64,000 bases of DNA from Chromatiaceae bacterium (lineage in GTDB: Bacteria; Pseudomonadota; Gammaproteobacteria; Chromatiales; Chromatiaceae): positions 281,972-345,971 of the forward strand of contig JALWWO010000019.1 of assembly GCA_027078745.1 (NCBI GenBank), read 5' to 3'. The notes beneath the pieces were generated by a model that saw only the letters and a list, made by a program, of their open reading frames with translations, ran no database searches and had not been told where the DNA came from. Position 1 is the stretch's first letter. Every line of letters starts with the position of its first letter. Below, in pieces: positions 1 to 11,368 of this stretch. Position numbers and translations under genes: made by a program.

Positions 1-2198
1 AACGGGTCCACATCCAAGGACCAGCGCACCCGCATCTGGATGCTATAGAGCGCAGGCACCCAGGCCCGAAGAAATGCCTGCAACTGCGGACGGTGCTGAG
101 CCTGAAGCAATAATTGGGCGCGATAGCGACCGGCGCGCCGTTCTCTGGGGGCGGGCACCGGACCCAGTACGAGAATGCCTGCCGCATCCAGGTTTTCCAT
201 GCGCTGCATCGCTTGTTCTAAATAGGCTTGGGCAGTCTCGGGCTTTCGAGCCTCCGCAGACAGCAGGGCTTGGAAGCTGTAGGGGGGCAAGCCCGCTTCC
301 CTGCGCTCCGCCAAGGCCTTTTCCGCAAACTCGGCATAACTTCCTCGCTGCAAGATCTGCAACAGGGGGTGATCGGGATGACGGGTCTGCAGCAGCACCT
401 TACCCGGGCGCTGGGCACGGCCCGCCCGACCTGCCATCTGAAGGATGAGCTGCGCCATGCGCTCCGGCGCCCGGAAATCCAGACTGTACAAGCTGTTATC
501 CACCCCCAGAATGCCCACCAAAGTGACTTGGGGGAAATGGTGCCCCTTCGCCAACATCTGGGTGCCCAGGAGCAAGGGATAGCGCCCCGCGCGGGCGTCC
601 GCCAAGAGCTGATGCAAGTGCCCTTTCCGCTGGGTGCTGTCCCGATCCACGCGCGCCATGGGCAGATCGGGAAACAGGACGCGGAGATTCTCTTCCAAGC
701 GTTCCGTGCCCTGGCCCAAAGGTCGCAGATCCAAGCCCCCGCAGTTCGAACAGCGTTTGGGCAAGGGCTGAGAAAAGCTGCAATGGTGACAGCGAAGCCG
801 ATGATCGGACCGATGCACCACCAGCTGGACCCCACAATGGGGGCAAGTGTGGATCCAACCGCACTGATGGCAGCAGAACGCCGGCGCATAGCCCCGTCGG
901 TTGAGCAACAGGAGTACCTGGCCGCCCTGAGCGAACTGCTGCCGCATTGCCTCGATCAGTGCGGGAGAAAGCCCCCCGCAGAGGGGTTGATTCCGAATGT
1001 CGATCAGGTGCATCGGAGGGATTTGCGCGTTGCCCGCCCGTCGAGGCAGGCGCAACCAGCGGTAGCGCCCTTGCTGCGCATTGTGCAAGGTCTCTAGGGC
1101 AGGGGTTGCAGAGCCTAGGACCACGGGGCAGCCGGTTCGCCGGGCGCGAAGCACGGCCAGGTCTCGGGCGGAATAGGGAAAGCCCTCCCGCTGTTTAAAG
1201 GAAAGATCCTGTTCTTCGTCCACCAGGATCAAGCCCAGACGGGGCAGGGGAGTGAAAACGGCAGAGCGTGTGCCCAACACCACATCTGCTTCCCCGCGCG
1301 CCGCCTGTTGCCAGGCGCGCAGCCGCGCCCCCGAGGACAATCCCGAGTGCAGCACCGCCAAGCGCCCGCCGATGCGCTCGGTCAACCGCCGTTCCAACTG
1401 GGGGGTCAGGCCGATTTCTGGCACCAGCAGCAAGGCTTGCTTGCCGGCGGCGATCAGGGAAATCAAGAGGCGAATATAGACCTCGGTCTTGCCGCTGCCC
1501 GTAACTCCTTCCAGCAGAAAAGCTTGAAAGCGGCCGAAACTCGCCTGCACGGCTTGGATAGCCCGCTGCTGATCGGGATGCAGGGAAAAGGGCGCCTCCT
1601 TGGTCGGACGGGCAGGGAAGGGGGCTGAAATCCGGCAGGATTCGACCCAACCCCGCTGCTTCAGGTTTCGCAAACTGGCGTCGCAAGAACCCAGCGCCGC
1701 CTGCAGGGCTGCCCTAGATACCCCTTGGGGAGATCGCTGCAAGTAGATCAGGATTTCCCGCTGTTTCTTCGCCCGACCCAACTGAGCAGGATCCGCCTGT
1801 TTGCCCAGATCGGTGAGCCGGAACCCCGGGAGATCCAAGGGCGGCAGGGGTTTGGGTTGTCGAAAAGGGGGAGGCAAGGCGCTGAACAGGGCTTGTCCCA
1901 GGGGATAGCCATAGTAATCCGCTGCCCAGCGGATGAAATCCAGATCTTGCGCCCGCAGTATAGGTTGGTCGTCGATCCGGCCAAGGATGGACTTGATGCG
2001 ATCCGGGGGCAAGGGGCTCCCTGCACCGGTCCCCAAGATCAGCCCCACCCGCGTCTTGGTGCCGAAGGGAACCTGCACCCGCATCCCCGGCAGGAGCGAA
2101 TCGCGCCAGCCCTCTGGCACCCCGTAATCGAAGCATCGGGGCACGGCCACCGGCAGGGCGATGCGGAGGATCTGGGAGGGAACCTCGGGAACAGCCAT
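1..2198 (-). CDS. priA: Primosomal protein N' (PriA helicase), 3' end cut by window edge
   Basis: Replication-restart helicase that reloads the replisome at stalled forks. The frame stays open from the ATG at 2198 to base 1 (732 codons) and the last visible residues (LDVDP) match the usual extreme C terminus, so only a few codons are missing. Visible are the N-terminal DNA-binding region (starting MAVPEVPSQ), Walker A GVTGSGKT (about residues 231-238), Walker B DEEQ (about 327-330), and a zinc-binding insertion with paired cysteines (CCHQCG, CPHCG, CHHC, CSNCG) at about 445-490. The E. coli form has DEEH where this has DEEQ. It lies downstream of the permease gene with about 140 bases between, so it may have its own promoter. 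Family assignment is firm. Confidence 0.96.
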   Translation of the reverse strand, partial: MAVPEVPSQILRIALPVAVPRCFDYGVPEGWRDSLLPGMRVQVPFGTKTRVGLILGTGAGSPLPPDRIKSILGRIDDQPILRAQDLDFIRWAADYYGYPLGQALFSALPPPFRQPKPLPPLDLPGFRLTDLGKQADPAQLGRAKKQREILIYLQRSPQGVSRAALQAALGSCDASLRNLKQRGWVESCRISAPFPARPTKEAPFSLHPDQQRAIQAVQASFGRFQAFLLEGVTGSGKTEVYIRLLISLIAAGKQALLLVPEIGLTPQLERRLTERIGGRLAVLHSGLSSGARLRAWQQAARGEADVVLGTRSAVFTPLPRLGLILVDEEQDLSFKQREGFPYSARDLAVLRARRTGCPVVLGSATPALETLHNAQQGRYRWLRLPRRAGNAQIPPMHLIDIRNQPLCGGLSPALIEAMRQQFAQGGQVLLLLNRRGYAPAFCCHQCGWIHTCPHCGVQLVVHRSDHRLRCHHCSFSQPLPKRCSNCGGLDLRPLGQGTERLEENLRVLFPDLPMARVDRDSTQRKGHLHQLLADARAGRYPLLLGTQMLAKGHHFPQVTLVGILGVDNSLYSLDFRAPERMAQLILQMAGRAGRAQRPGKVLLQTRHPDHPLLQILQRGSYAEFAEKALAERREAGLPPYSFQALLSAEARKPETAQAYLEQAMQRMENLDAAGILVLGPVPAPRERRAGRYRAQLLLQAQHRPQLQAFLRAWVPALYSIQMRVRWSLDVDP

Positions 2199-2336
2199 AG
2201 GTTAACTGCCTTTCACGAGTGGAAGGAACCGAATGACGCACCGCCGTCCAAGCGAGTGGATGAACTGACTGAGCTAAGCCATGTCCTCTGGGCCCAGGGC
2301 ATTCGGGATTGACTGGACAGGGAAAAAATAAGTGTC

Positions 2337-3398
2337 CTAAGAAATTTCCGAAGTCTGATAGAGCCAGACGAGAAAGAGCTTGTAGCCCAACACCAAGACC
2401 ACTGCCCCCACGAACAGACCGAGGATACCGGCGCTGATAAAGCCCCCGATCGCCCCGATGAAGATCACCGGCATGGGCACCGCTACCCCCCGACCCAGCA
2501 GAATCGGCTTGAGCACATTATCGATGGCACCGGTCAAGATGCTCCACAGGAGGAAGAGCACCGCCGGCCCCGTGTCACTGGTGGAGAAGACATAGAACAG
2601 AATGGGAATCACCACGGGCAAGGGCCCGATCTGGATGACGCTGAGAATGAGGCATAGCAGCGCCCAGAAGCCCGCGCCCGGGATCTCCATGACCAAAAAG
2701 CCGATGGCGATGAGCACGGATTGAATGAGCGCCACGCCGAGAATGCCTCGAGCCACGCTGCGCACCGTAGCTTCCGCGAGCTGTGCGAACTCTAGCCCCC
2801 GATCTCCCATCAGCCGCCGCGCAAGGACCTGGGCAACCTGAGTCCCAGCCTCCCCATGCACGAGGAAAACGCCTGCGATGAGGATGGCGAGGATGAATTG
2901 CAGGATGGAAAAACCGACACCTAGGGCCGTGCTCAGCAGCCAAGTGCCTAAGCTCTGCAATTCTGGAGCGATCTTGTCCAAGGTCGCTTCCAGATTGTTG
3001 GACGCCTGATCCCAGAATTCAAACAGCATTTTACCCCCTAGAGGCCAGGATCGAATGCTTTCCGGTGGGGGGGGGATGGCGATGGAACCATCCCGAAAAC
3101 CCTGGGCGAGGGCGTGCAAGGTATCGATGAGGGTCCCACTGAGGAGCATCGCCGGCAGGATCAAGGTCGCTAGCATGAGCAAGACCAGCAGTACGGCGGG
3201 CAGCACCCGCCGTCCGCCGAACCGGGCGCGCAAGGTGCAAAAGGCTGGGTAGGTGCCGATGGCGAGGATCAAGCCCCAGACCAGGGGAATGAGAAAAGGT
3301 CTGGCGATGGAAAAGCACCAGGCCGAGAGGACCGCGAGGGCAGCGATGCGGATCGTGGCTTCCAGAACCTTGTCTAAAAACTGCTTGTCCTCGTTCAT
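2337..3398 (-). CDS. AI-2E family transporter (PerM/YdiK-like permease)
   Basis: Inner-membrane protein of 353 residues, the usual size for the AI-2E/UPF0118 family. It has paired hydrophobic segments near the N terminus (residues about 15-85), a soluble central section (about 100-150), and several long hydrophobic segments in the second half ending in LVLGYKLFLVWLY. Members have been linked to autoinducer-2 export or Na+/H+ exchange, and the substrate cannot be told from sequence. Its ATG overlaps the stop of the upstream hyuB by 4 bases, so the two are translationally coupled. It ends a leftward run hemB-aroE-hyuB-permease in which each junction is a 4-base overlap. Confidence 0.88.
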   Translation of the reverse strand: MNEDKQFLDKVLEATIRIAALAVLSAWCFSIARPFLIPLVWGLILAIGTYPAFCTLRARFGGRRVLPAVLLVLLMLATLILPAMLLSGTLIDTLHALAQGFRDGSIAIPPPPESIRSWPLGGKMLFEFWDQASNNLEATLDKIAPELQSLGTWLLSTALGVGFSILQFILAILIAGVFLVHGEAGTQVAQVLARRLMGDRGLEFAQLAEATVRSVARGILGVALIQSVLIAIGFLVMEIPGAGFWALLCLILSVIQIGPLPVVIPILFYVFSTSDTGPAVLFLLWSILTGAIDNVLKPILLGRGVAVPMPVIFIGAIGGFISAGILGLFVGAVVLVLGYKLFLVWLYQTSEIS

Positions 3399-4929
3399 TC
3401 GGCCTTACCCCAACCCCCGCCCCCTGGGGTTTCGATCCGCAGCCGGTCCCCTGGCTGCAAATTCAGGGTCGTTTTCCCAGGCAGGGGCTTTCCGTTCAGC
3501 AGATTGCGCCCGGGCTTGCCCGCCTCGCCCCCCGCCAATCCCCAGGGGCCGCGGGTCCGCCGCTCCGTCAGCAAACTGACTTGGGCAGGGGCTTGCAGTT
3601 CAAATTCTCGGATCAGCCCATCGCCGCCCCGATGCAGCCCAGCACCGCCGGAACCTCGGCGCAGGCAATATCGCACCAGGCGCAGGGGATAACGGCTTTC
3701 CAAGATTTCCACCGGTGTGTTGCGGGTGTTGGTCATATGGGTTTGCACACCGGAGAGCCCATTCCTTGCGGGCCCTGCCCCCATGCCGCCGCCGATGGTC
3801 TCGTAATAATCCCAAGCGGCGCCCGGCTGGGTGCTGCCCAGGGCGAGATTGTTCATGGTGCCCTGACTCGCCGCCGGAATGCCCTGGGGCAGGGCAAGGG
3901 CCAACGCCTTCATGACCACATCCACCACGCGGGAACTGGTCTCCACATTGCCTGCCGCCACGGCGGCGGGAAATCGGGCGTTGAGCAGACAACCGGCGGG
4001 CACCTCCAGTTGCAGCGGGCGAAAGCTGCCTGCGCAAGCGGGGGTCTGGGGAGGCATGAGACAGCGGAACACATAGAACACGGCAGCCGCCACCACCGAC
4101 AGGGGGCAATTGATGTTGCCCGGCACCTGGGGCGCGGTGCCGGAGAAATCCAACCGTGCGCGCCCCTCGGCAAGGGTGAGCCGCAGGCGGATGGGCAGAT
4201 CTTTGTTGCCCTGCCCGTCGTCCTCCATCCAATCCAGGGCCTCATAGGTACCTGTAGGCAGCCGATCGAGAGCAGTTTGGGCCAGCCGTTCCCCGTAGTC
4301 GTTGAGGACCTGCAAACCCGCTTCATAGGCGGTAGGGTTCATGGTCTCCATCAAGGCCTGAAGCCGCTTGACCCCGATGCGATTAGCGCTGATCTGGGCC
4401 ATGAGATCCCCCCGCACCTCGGCGGGATTGCGGGTCTTCTCCAGAATCCGGTTCAGGCCAGTTTCCCAGAGCTCGCCTCGGCGGATCAGGTGCATGGGAG
4501 CGATGATCTGTCCTTCTTCCTGCAAGCTGCGGGAAACCGGCATGGAACCCGGCACAGGGGCCCCGATGTCCGCATGATGGGCTCGATTGACCACAAAGCC
4601 CCGGAGATCATGATGGGAAAAGACCGGCGCGATCAGGGTGACATCCGGCAGATGGGTACCCCCTAAGAAAGGATCGTTGAGGATCACCATATCCCCGGGC
4701 TGCCAGGCCATCCTCGCCACCAGATCCCCCATGGCGAAAGCCATGCTGCCCAGATGCACGGGGATGTGGGCAGCCTGGGCACAGAGTTGCCCTCGCGCAT
4801 CGAAGAGCGCGCAGGAAAAATCCAAGCGATCCCGAATGTTTGGGGAAAAAGCCGCGTTGCCCAGGGCTGCGCCCATTTCCTCGCAGATGGCATTGAGGCG
4901 GCTGGCGAAGATGCTCAGATCGATGGGAT

Positions 4930-4933
<4 letters not shown>
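3395..4933 (-). CDS. Hydantoinase B/oxoprolinase family protein (HyuB), orphan
   Basis: 512 residues, full length for the HyuB family (beta subunit of N-methylhydantoinase, acetone carboxylase and 5-oxoprolinase-like enzymes). Family features are the start MNPIDLSIFASRL, the D-x-S-C-A-L-F-D region near residues 38-45, the LNDPFLGGTHLPDV segment (about 85-98), and a glycine-rich C-terminal section (GDRLRIETPGGGGWG). These enzymes normally need a HyuA ATPase partner encoded next door. None is present here: the flanking genes are aroE and a permease. It overlaps both neighbours by 4 bases, so it is co-transcribed with them. The substrate is unknown. Confidence 0.88.
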
Positions 4934-6782
<1,849 letters not shown>

Positions 6783-6901
6783 TTACGATAGCGCAGAGCT
6801 TTCGCCTTCAGCAAACCGCTGGATAGAAAGGTGAAAGAGAAATAAAAAGGATGGTCGGATTGGATGATTCCCTCATTCCGGACGATGCGCAGCGCCGAGC
6901 C

Positions 6902-6925
6902 GATTCCTGCCTTCGCGGGAATGAC
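6902..6925. repeat. dRS3-like inverted repeat (attcct...gggaat)
   Basis: The core at 6903-6922 reads ATTCCTGCCTTCGCGGGAAT, an imperfect inverted repeat of the ATTCC-N10-GGGAAT type followed by GAC. It resembles the short dispersed repeats seen between genes of many proteobacteria. The preceding bases (from about 6871, CATTCCGGACGATGCGCAGC) look like the flank of such a repeat. Only one clear copy is visible in the window. Confidence 0.45.
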
Positions 6926-6940
6926 AAGGGGGTTCCTATG

Positions 6941-6981
6941 GACTCCCGCGAAAGGCCCGCTCCCGCAGGTGCGAGGGAGTC
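6941..6981. repeat. Inverted repeat GACTCCC...GGGAGTC
   Basis: Perfect 7-base arms GACTCCC (6941-6947) and GGGAGTC (6975-6981) separated by 27 bases that themselves contain GC-rich self-complementary stretches. It lies immediately next to the dRS3-like element, so the two may form one composite repeat unit. No T-run follows, so it is not an obvious intrinsic terminator. Confidence 0.4.
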
Positions 6982-7095
6982 CTCACCAGGCTACCCATTC
7001 GAAATCCGGATTTTTCGCCCTTCGCATGGTTATCGGCAATGCTTTTAGTTCCACCCTGTTGCCCTTCATTCCGCGCAGCGTCTTGCTCGGTTTTC

Positions 7096-7983
7096 TCAAC
7101 GCCGGGTCAATCGCAATTCCGCTTCTCGGTATTTCTCAGCGGTTTTGCGGATGATCTCCGGAGGCAGTTCGGGCCCAGGAGGCTGTTTATCCCAATCCAA
7201 GGTTTCCAGATAATCCCGCACGAATTGTTTATCGAAGCTGGGCGGGTTGATGCCCGGCCGGTACTGATCCGCAGGCCAGAAGCGGGAGGAATCCGGGGTG
7301 AGCATCTCATCGATGAGATGGAGCCGGCCTTCCCCGTCCAGACCCAGTTCGAACTTGGTATCCGCGATCAGAATACCCCGTTCCCGAGCATAGGCCGCGC
7401 ATTGGGTGTAGAGGCGAAGGACTGTGTCCCGCACCTGCTCCGCCAGGGATCGCCCCAGCAAATCCACCGTGCTTTCGAAATCGATATTTTCATCGTGCGC
7501 ACCCAACGCGGCCTTGGTGGAAGGGGTATAGATCGGCTGGGGCAATGGATCCGCTTGGCGGAGGCCTTCTGGCAGCGCGATGCCGCAGATCTGCCCGGTT
7601 GCTCGATAATCCCGCCAGCCGGAACCGATGAGATAGCCCCGCACGATGGCTTCCACCGGCAGGGGCTGCAACCGCCGGACAACGACCGCCCGATCGCCGA
7701 GCAGGGCCCGTTCCTCCGCATCGGGCACCACGGCTTCCAAGGGGATTTCCGTGAGATGATTGGGAATCTGCTGTGCCGTCCGGCGCATCCAGAAATTGGA
7801 AACTCGGGTCAGTACTTCCCCCTTGCCCGGGATGGGTTGGGGCAACACCACATCAAAGGCGGACAACCGATCGGTGGCGACGATGAGCAGATGTTCCCCA
7901 TCGATCTCATAGAGATCCCGCACTTTGCCTTGATGCAGGCGCTTGAGGGCCGGGAGTTGCGCTTCGTAGAGTGCAGCAGTCAT
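7096..7983 (-). CDS. purC: SAICAR synthetase (phosphoribosylaminoimidazole-succinocarboxamide synthase)
   Basis: Joins CAIR and aspartate with ATP in purine synthesis. About 295 residues, the longer variant rather than the roughly 237-residue E. coli form. Signatures are [24 protein letters not shown] near the N terminus, [18 protein letters not shown] in the middle, and [12 protein letters not shown] with [13 protein letters not shown] in the last third. I prefer the ATG at 7983 (MTAALYEAQ), which aligns with relatives. An in-frame ATG five codons upstream (7998) is possible. It is divergent from recC with about 75 bases between. Confidence 0.95.
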   Translation of the reverse strand: MTAALYEAQLPALKRLHQGKVRDLYEIDGEHLLIVATDRLSAFDVVLPQPIPGKGEVLTRVSNFWMRRTAQQIPNHLTEIPLEAVVPDAEERALLGDRAVVVRRLQPLPVEAIVRGYLIGSGWRDYRATGQICGIALPEGLRQADPLPQPIYTPSTKAALGAHDENIDFESTVDLLGRSLAEQVRDTVLRLYTQCAAYARERGILIADTKFELGLDGEGRLHLIDEMLTPDSSRFWPADQYRPGINPPSFDKQFVRDYLETLDWDKQPPGPELPPEIIRKTAEKYREAELRLTRR

Positions 7984-8058
7984 GAGGAGCTTTCCCATCT
8001 AGCCATCGCCCAGCCAAAGGCCTAGGCTGATATTAGGTGTAAACAACGATAGATTCCC

Positions 8059-11000
8059 ATGTTCCGACTCATCCGCTCCAATCGGGTCGAGATCCTGCTG
8101 GAAATGTTGGCGGATCGGTTGACCCAGCAGCCCCTGTCCTCCCCCTTTGCGCCGGAACTAATCTTGGTGCCCACGCCGGCCATGGGGCGCTGGCTGCAGT
8201 GGCAGTTGGCCCAGCGTCAGGGCATCGCCGCTAATATACAGTATCCCTTGCCCGCAAAGTTCCTCTGGGCGCTGGCTCGGGATCTGCTGCCGGAGGTGCC
8301 CGACAGCGATCCCTTAGTTCGGGAACGATTGGCTTGGATGGTCTACCGCCTGTTGCCGGAATTGATGGATCGACCGGGCTTTGCCGAACCTAAGCACTAT
8401 TTACAAGACGATCCCCAGGGCTTGCGGCGCTGGCAGCTGGCGGAGCAGGTCGCAAGCCGGCTGGATCGCTATCAGTTCTATCGCCCGGAATGGATTCGGG
8501 CTTGGGATCGGGGAGAGGAAGCGGATTGGCAGGCCCAATTGTGGCGGCGGCTGACAGCGGACCTGCCCTGCCCCCATCGCATCGCTCTGTTCGATGCCCT
8601 GATCCAGCGGTTGCATACGGCGCCCAAGCCAACGCCCTGCCCGGAGCGGCTGAATCTCTTCGCCCTCTCCACCTTGCCCCCCCTGTTCCTGGAAGTGTTC
8701 CAAGCCCTCGCCCGGCATACCCAAGTGGAGTTCTATCTGCACGGGCCCACCAATGCCTATTGGGCGGACCTGGTTTCCCAAAAGACTCTGGCCCGCAAGC
8801 GCTTGCAGCATCCTGAACATGCGAAGCTCTGGGAAGTGGGGCATCCCTTGCTGGCTTCCTGGGGTCGTCAGGGGCAAGCCCTGCACGATCTGCTGTTAGC
8901 TCGAGAAATCCCCATGGAAGAGGTAGACCGCTACCAGGAGCCTAGGGGAAACAGCTTGCTGGAACGCTTGCAACGGTCGATTTACCAGTTGCAGCCGCCG
9001 CCCAGCGATCCTGCGCAGCGCGTTCCCGTGGTCCCAGATGATTCCATCCAGGTGCATCGCTGCCACAGCCCCTTGCGGGAATGCCAGGTGCTGCATGATA
9101 CCCTGTTGCGCCTGCTGGAAGAAAATCCCGATCTGAGGCCGGAAGATATTCTGGTCATGGTGCCGAACATTCAGGCCTATGCGCCGGCGATTGAGGCCGT
9201 GTTTCAGCAGCAGGAACCCCCCGCCCAGCGGCCCTTTCTTCCCTGGAATCTCTCAGATATCACGCCCCTAGAAGAACATCCCTTGGTGCAGGTCTTCCTG
9301 CGCCTCTTGACCCTGCCGGAAAGCCGCTTCACCCAATCGGAAGTCTTGTCCTATCTGGATGTGCCAGAACTGGTGGACCACTTCGGCCTTGCCGAGGAAG
9401 AGATCGTGCAGATCAAGCGATGGTTGGCGGAAGCCCAAGTCCGCTGGGGGCGGGATGGCGCGCATCGCGCCCAGCTCGGCCTGCCCGATCTGATGGAAAA
9501 CACTTGGGCCCAGGCGGGGCAACGGCTGTTCGCGGGTTATGCTCTGGGAGAGAGGGAAACCTTCGGTGAGATCGCGCCGATCCCTGGCATTCTGGGCAAA
9601 TCCGCCGAAGTGCTCGGCCGTTTCTGGCAGTTTTTCCACTGCCTGCAGCATTATGCGGATCAATTGAGCGAACCGCGCACACCAACCCATTGGGCAAGGG
9701 ATCTCAATCGATTGCTGGATGACTTCTTCGGCACCGCAGATCCTCCCTGCATGTCGGCCATTCGGGAGGCGGTGGCTAGCCTGGCCCGCTGTGCCGAATC
9801 CGTGGATCAACCCATCTCCCTGCCCTTGGTGCGGCACTGGCTGCGAGGGCACCTGCGTCAGGAAAATCCTCGGATGCGCATGTTCAGCGGCGGCATCAGC
9901 CTGTGCGGCTTGCAGCCCCTGCGCAGCCTGCCCTTTCCCATCATCTGCATCCTGGGTTTGCAGGAACAGGACTTCCCCCGCCGAGAACTGCCCGTCGCCT
10001 TCGACCGCATGGCGGGGCGCTGGCGGCCCGGCGATCCCCATCGGGGCTTTGCCGATCGCTATCTCTTTTTGGAAACCCTGTTGTGCGCCCGCCGCTATCT
10101 CTACCTCAGCTATGTGGGGCGGAGCATTCGAGACAATAAGGTCCGTCCCCCCTCGATCTTGGTGGAAGAACTGCTGGATTATCTGGATCGCTGTTACCGA
10201 CCGGAATCTGACTCGGGCAAGCTCAGCGAGCTGCTCATTCGGGAACACCCCTTGCAACCCTTCAGCAGGAGAAACTTTCTCTCCCCGCAGAGCTACGATG
10301 GCTATTGGCTGGAGATCGCCAAAGCCCTTCATCCCGATGCCAAAGCGGAAGCATCCGGCGCCCTCACCGCTCATGCCGTTCCACCATGCCTCCAAGAAGC
10401 CGCCGCGCCGCTTCCAGAAGTCAGCCTGAACACCTTGGAACACTTTATCGCCCACCCCCTGCGCCATTGGATCCAGAAACGGCTGGGGATCTATTTTCCC
10501 AAGACCGAGAAAGAGGAAGACAAAGAGGAAGACGAAGAATCCTTTGTCCTGAATAACCTGCAAAGTTATCGGGTCCGGCAGCGATTGGCGGAAGGCTATC
10601 TGCAAGGCCGCATCCCCCCTCGGGAACAGCTCAGCGCAGAAGGCCTTTTGCCTCATGGGGTGCAAGCCCTGCTCGCTTACGAGGAACAGCGGCAGGCATC
10701 GGCCAAGCTCTTCCAGCAGCTCAAGCCCTATGTAGGACAGCAGCCTAAACCCTTATATGTGGATATCCAACTGGACCTGGACGGCACCCGCTGGCGAGTG
10801 CACGGATCCATTCGGGGCGATTACGCAGGGGGGAGGCTGCTGCACTGGCGGCCGCGGAAGCTGCGCGGGGAAGATCTGTTAGTGTTCTGGATTCACTACC
10901 TGGCCTATCGTGCGGGGGGTAGCGCGCCGAGCGCAGCCCGGCTCTGCACGCTGACGGAACAGTTTTGCTTGGAACAAGGCCTGTCGCCGGACGAAGCCCG

Positions 11001-11313
11001 AGCAGCCCTAGCCCAATATCTTCGCTGGTACAGCCAGGGCACCCAGCAACCTCTGTTCTTCTTTCCAGAAAGCAGTTTCGCCTATGCCAAACTGCTGTGG
11101 CAGGGGAGATCTCCGGAAGAAGCCCAGAAAGCAGCCAGAAATGAATGGCAGGGAAACTTCTATCAGGGAAAATCTGGAGAGCGGGAGAAACCTGATATCT
11201 CGCTGGCCCTGCGGGGGTATTCGGAGGAACCCTTGGAAAAGCCGGATTTCGCCCGGCTCGCCCAAGCCTTTTATCAGGCGCCCCTATCTGCGGGCCGCCT
11301 GTCAGCAGAATAA
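8059..11313 (+). CDS. recC: Exodeoxyribonuclease V gamma subunit (RecC)
   Basis: 1084 residues, close to the 1122 of E. coli RecC. RecC holds the RecBCD complex together, splits the duplex and recognises Chi. The N terminus MFRLIRSNRVEILLEMLA, the segment VPTPAMGRWLQWQLA (about 36-50) and the central ISLCGLQPLRSLPFPIICILGLQ are typical. An acidic, lysine-rich stretch (about residues 816-832) interrupts the C-terminal half. The partners recB and recD do not follow: the next gene is an aminotransferase, so the usual recC-recB-recD cluster is split in this genome. It starts about 75 bases from the divergent purC. Confidence 0.94.
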   Translation: MFRLIRSNRVEILLEMLADRLTQQPLSSPFAPELILVPTPAMGRWLQWQLAQRQGIAANIQYPLPAKFLWALARDLLPEVPDSDPLVRERLAWMVYRLLPELMDRPGFAEPKHYLQDDPQGLRRWQLAEQVASRLDRYQFYRPEWIRAWDRGEEADWQAQLWRRLTADLPCPHRIALFDALIQRLHTAPKPTPCPERLNLFALSTLPPLFLEVFQALARHTQVEFYLHGPTNAYWADLVSQKTLARKRLQHPEHAKLWEVGHPLLASWGRQGQALHDLLLAREIPMEEVDRYQEPRGNSLLERLQRSIYQLQPPPSDPAQRVPVVPDDSIQVHRCHSPLRECQVLHDTLLRLLEENPDLRPEDILVMVPNIQAYAPAIEAVFQQQEPPAQRPFLPWNLSDITPLEEHPLVQVFLRLLTLPESRFTQSEVLSYLDVPELVDHFGLAEEEIVQIKRWLAEAQVRWGRDGAHRAQLGLPDLMENTWAQAGQRLFAGYALGERETFGEIAPIPGILGKSAEVLGRFWQFFHCLQHYADQLSEPRTPTHWARDLNRLLDDFFGTADPPCMSAIREAVASLARCAESVDQPISLPLVRHWLRGHLRQENPRMRMFSGGISLCGLQPLRSLPFPIICILGLQEQDFPRRELPVAFDRMAGRWRPGDPHRGFADRYLFLETLLCARRYLYLSYVGRSIRDNKVRPPSILVEELLDYLDRCYRPESDSGKLSELLIREHPLQPFSRRNFLSPQSYDGYWLEIAKALHPDAKAEASGALTAHAVPPCLQEAAAPLPEVSLNTLEHFIAHPLRHWIQKRLGIYFPKTEKEEDKEEDEESFVLNNLQSYRVRQRLAEGYLQGRIPPREQLSAEGLLPHGVQALLAYEEQRQASAKLFQQLKPYVGQQPKPLYVDIQLDLDGTRWRVHGSIRGDYAGGRLLHWRPRKLRGEDLLVFWIHYLAYRAGGSAPSAARLCTLTEQFCLEQGLSPDEARAALAQYLRWYSQGTQQPLFFFPESSFAYAKLLWQGRSPEEAQKAARNEWQGNFYQGKSGEREKPDISLALRGYSEEPLEKPDFARLAQAFYQAPLSAGRLSAE

Positions 11314-11368
11314 ATAGCTGCCGTTCTGCTAAAATCTCTGCCCAATCTTTCGGGCAAGGAACAATCAG

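Noticed and set aside
9268-10665. A 465-codon open frame antisense to recC
   Set aside because: Same reason: a compositional shadow of recC, with no recognisable fold and no ribosome site.
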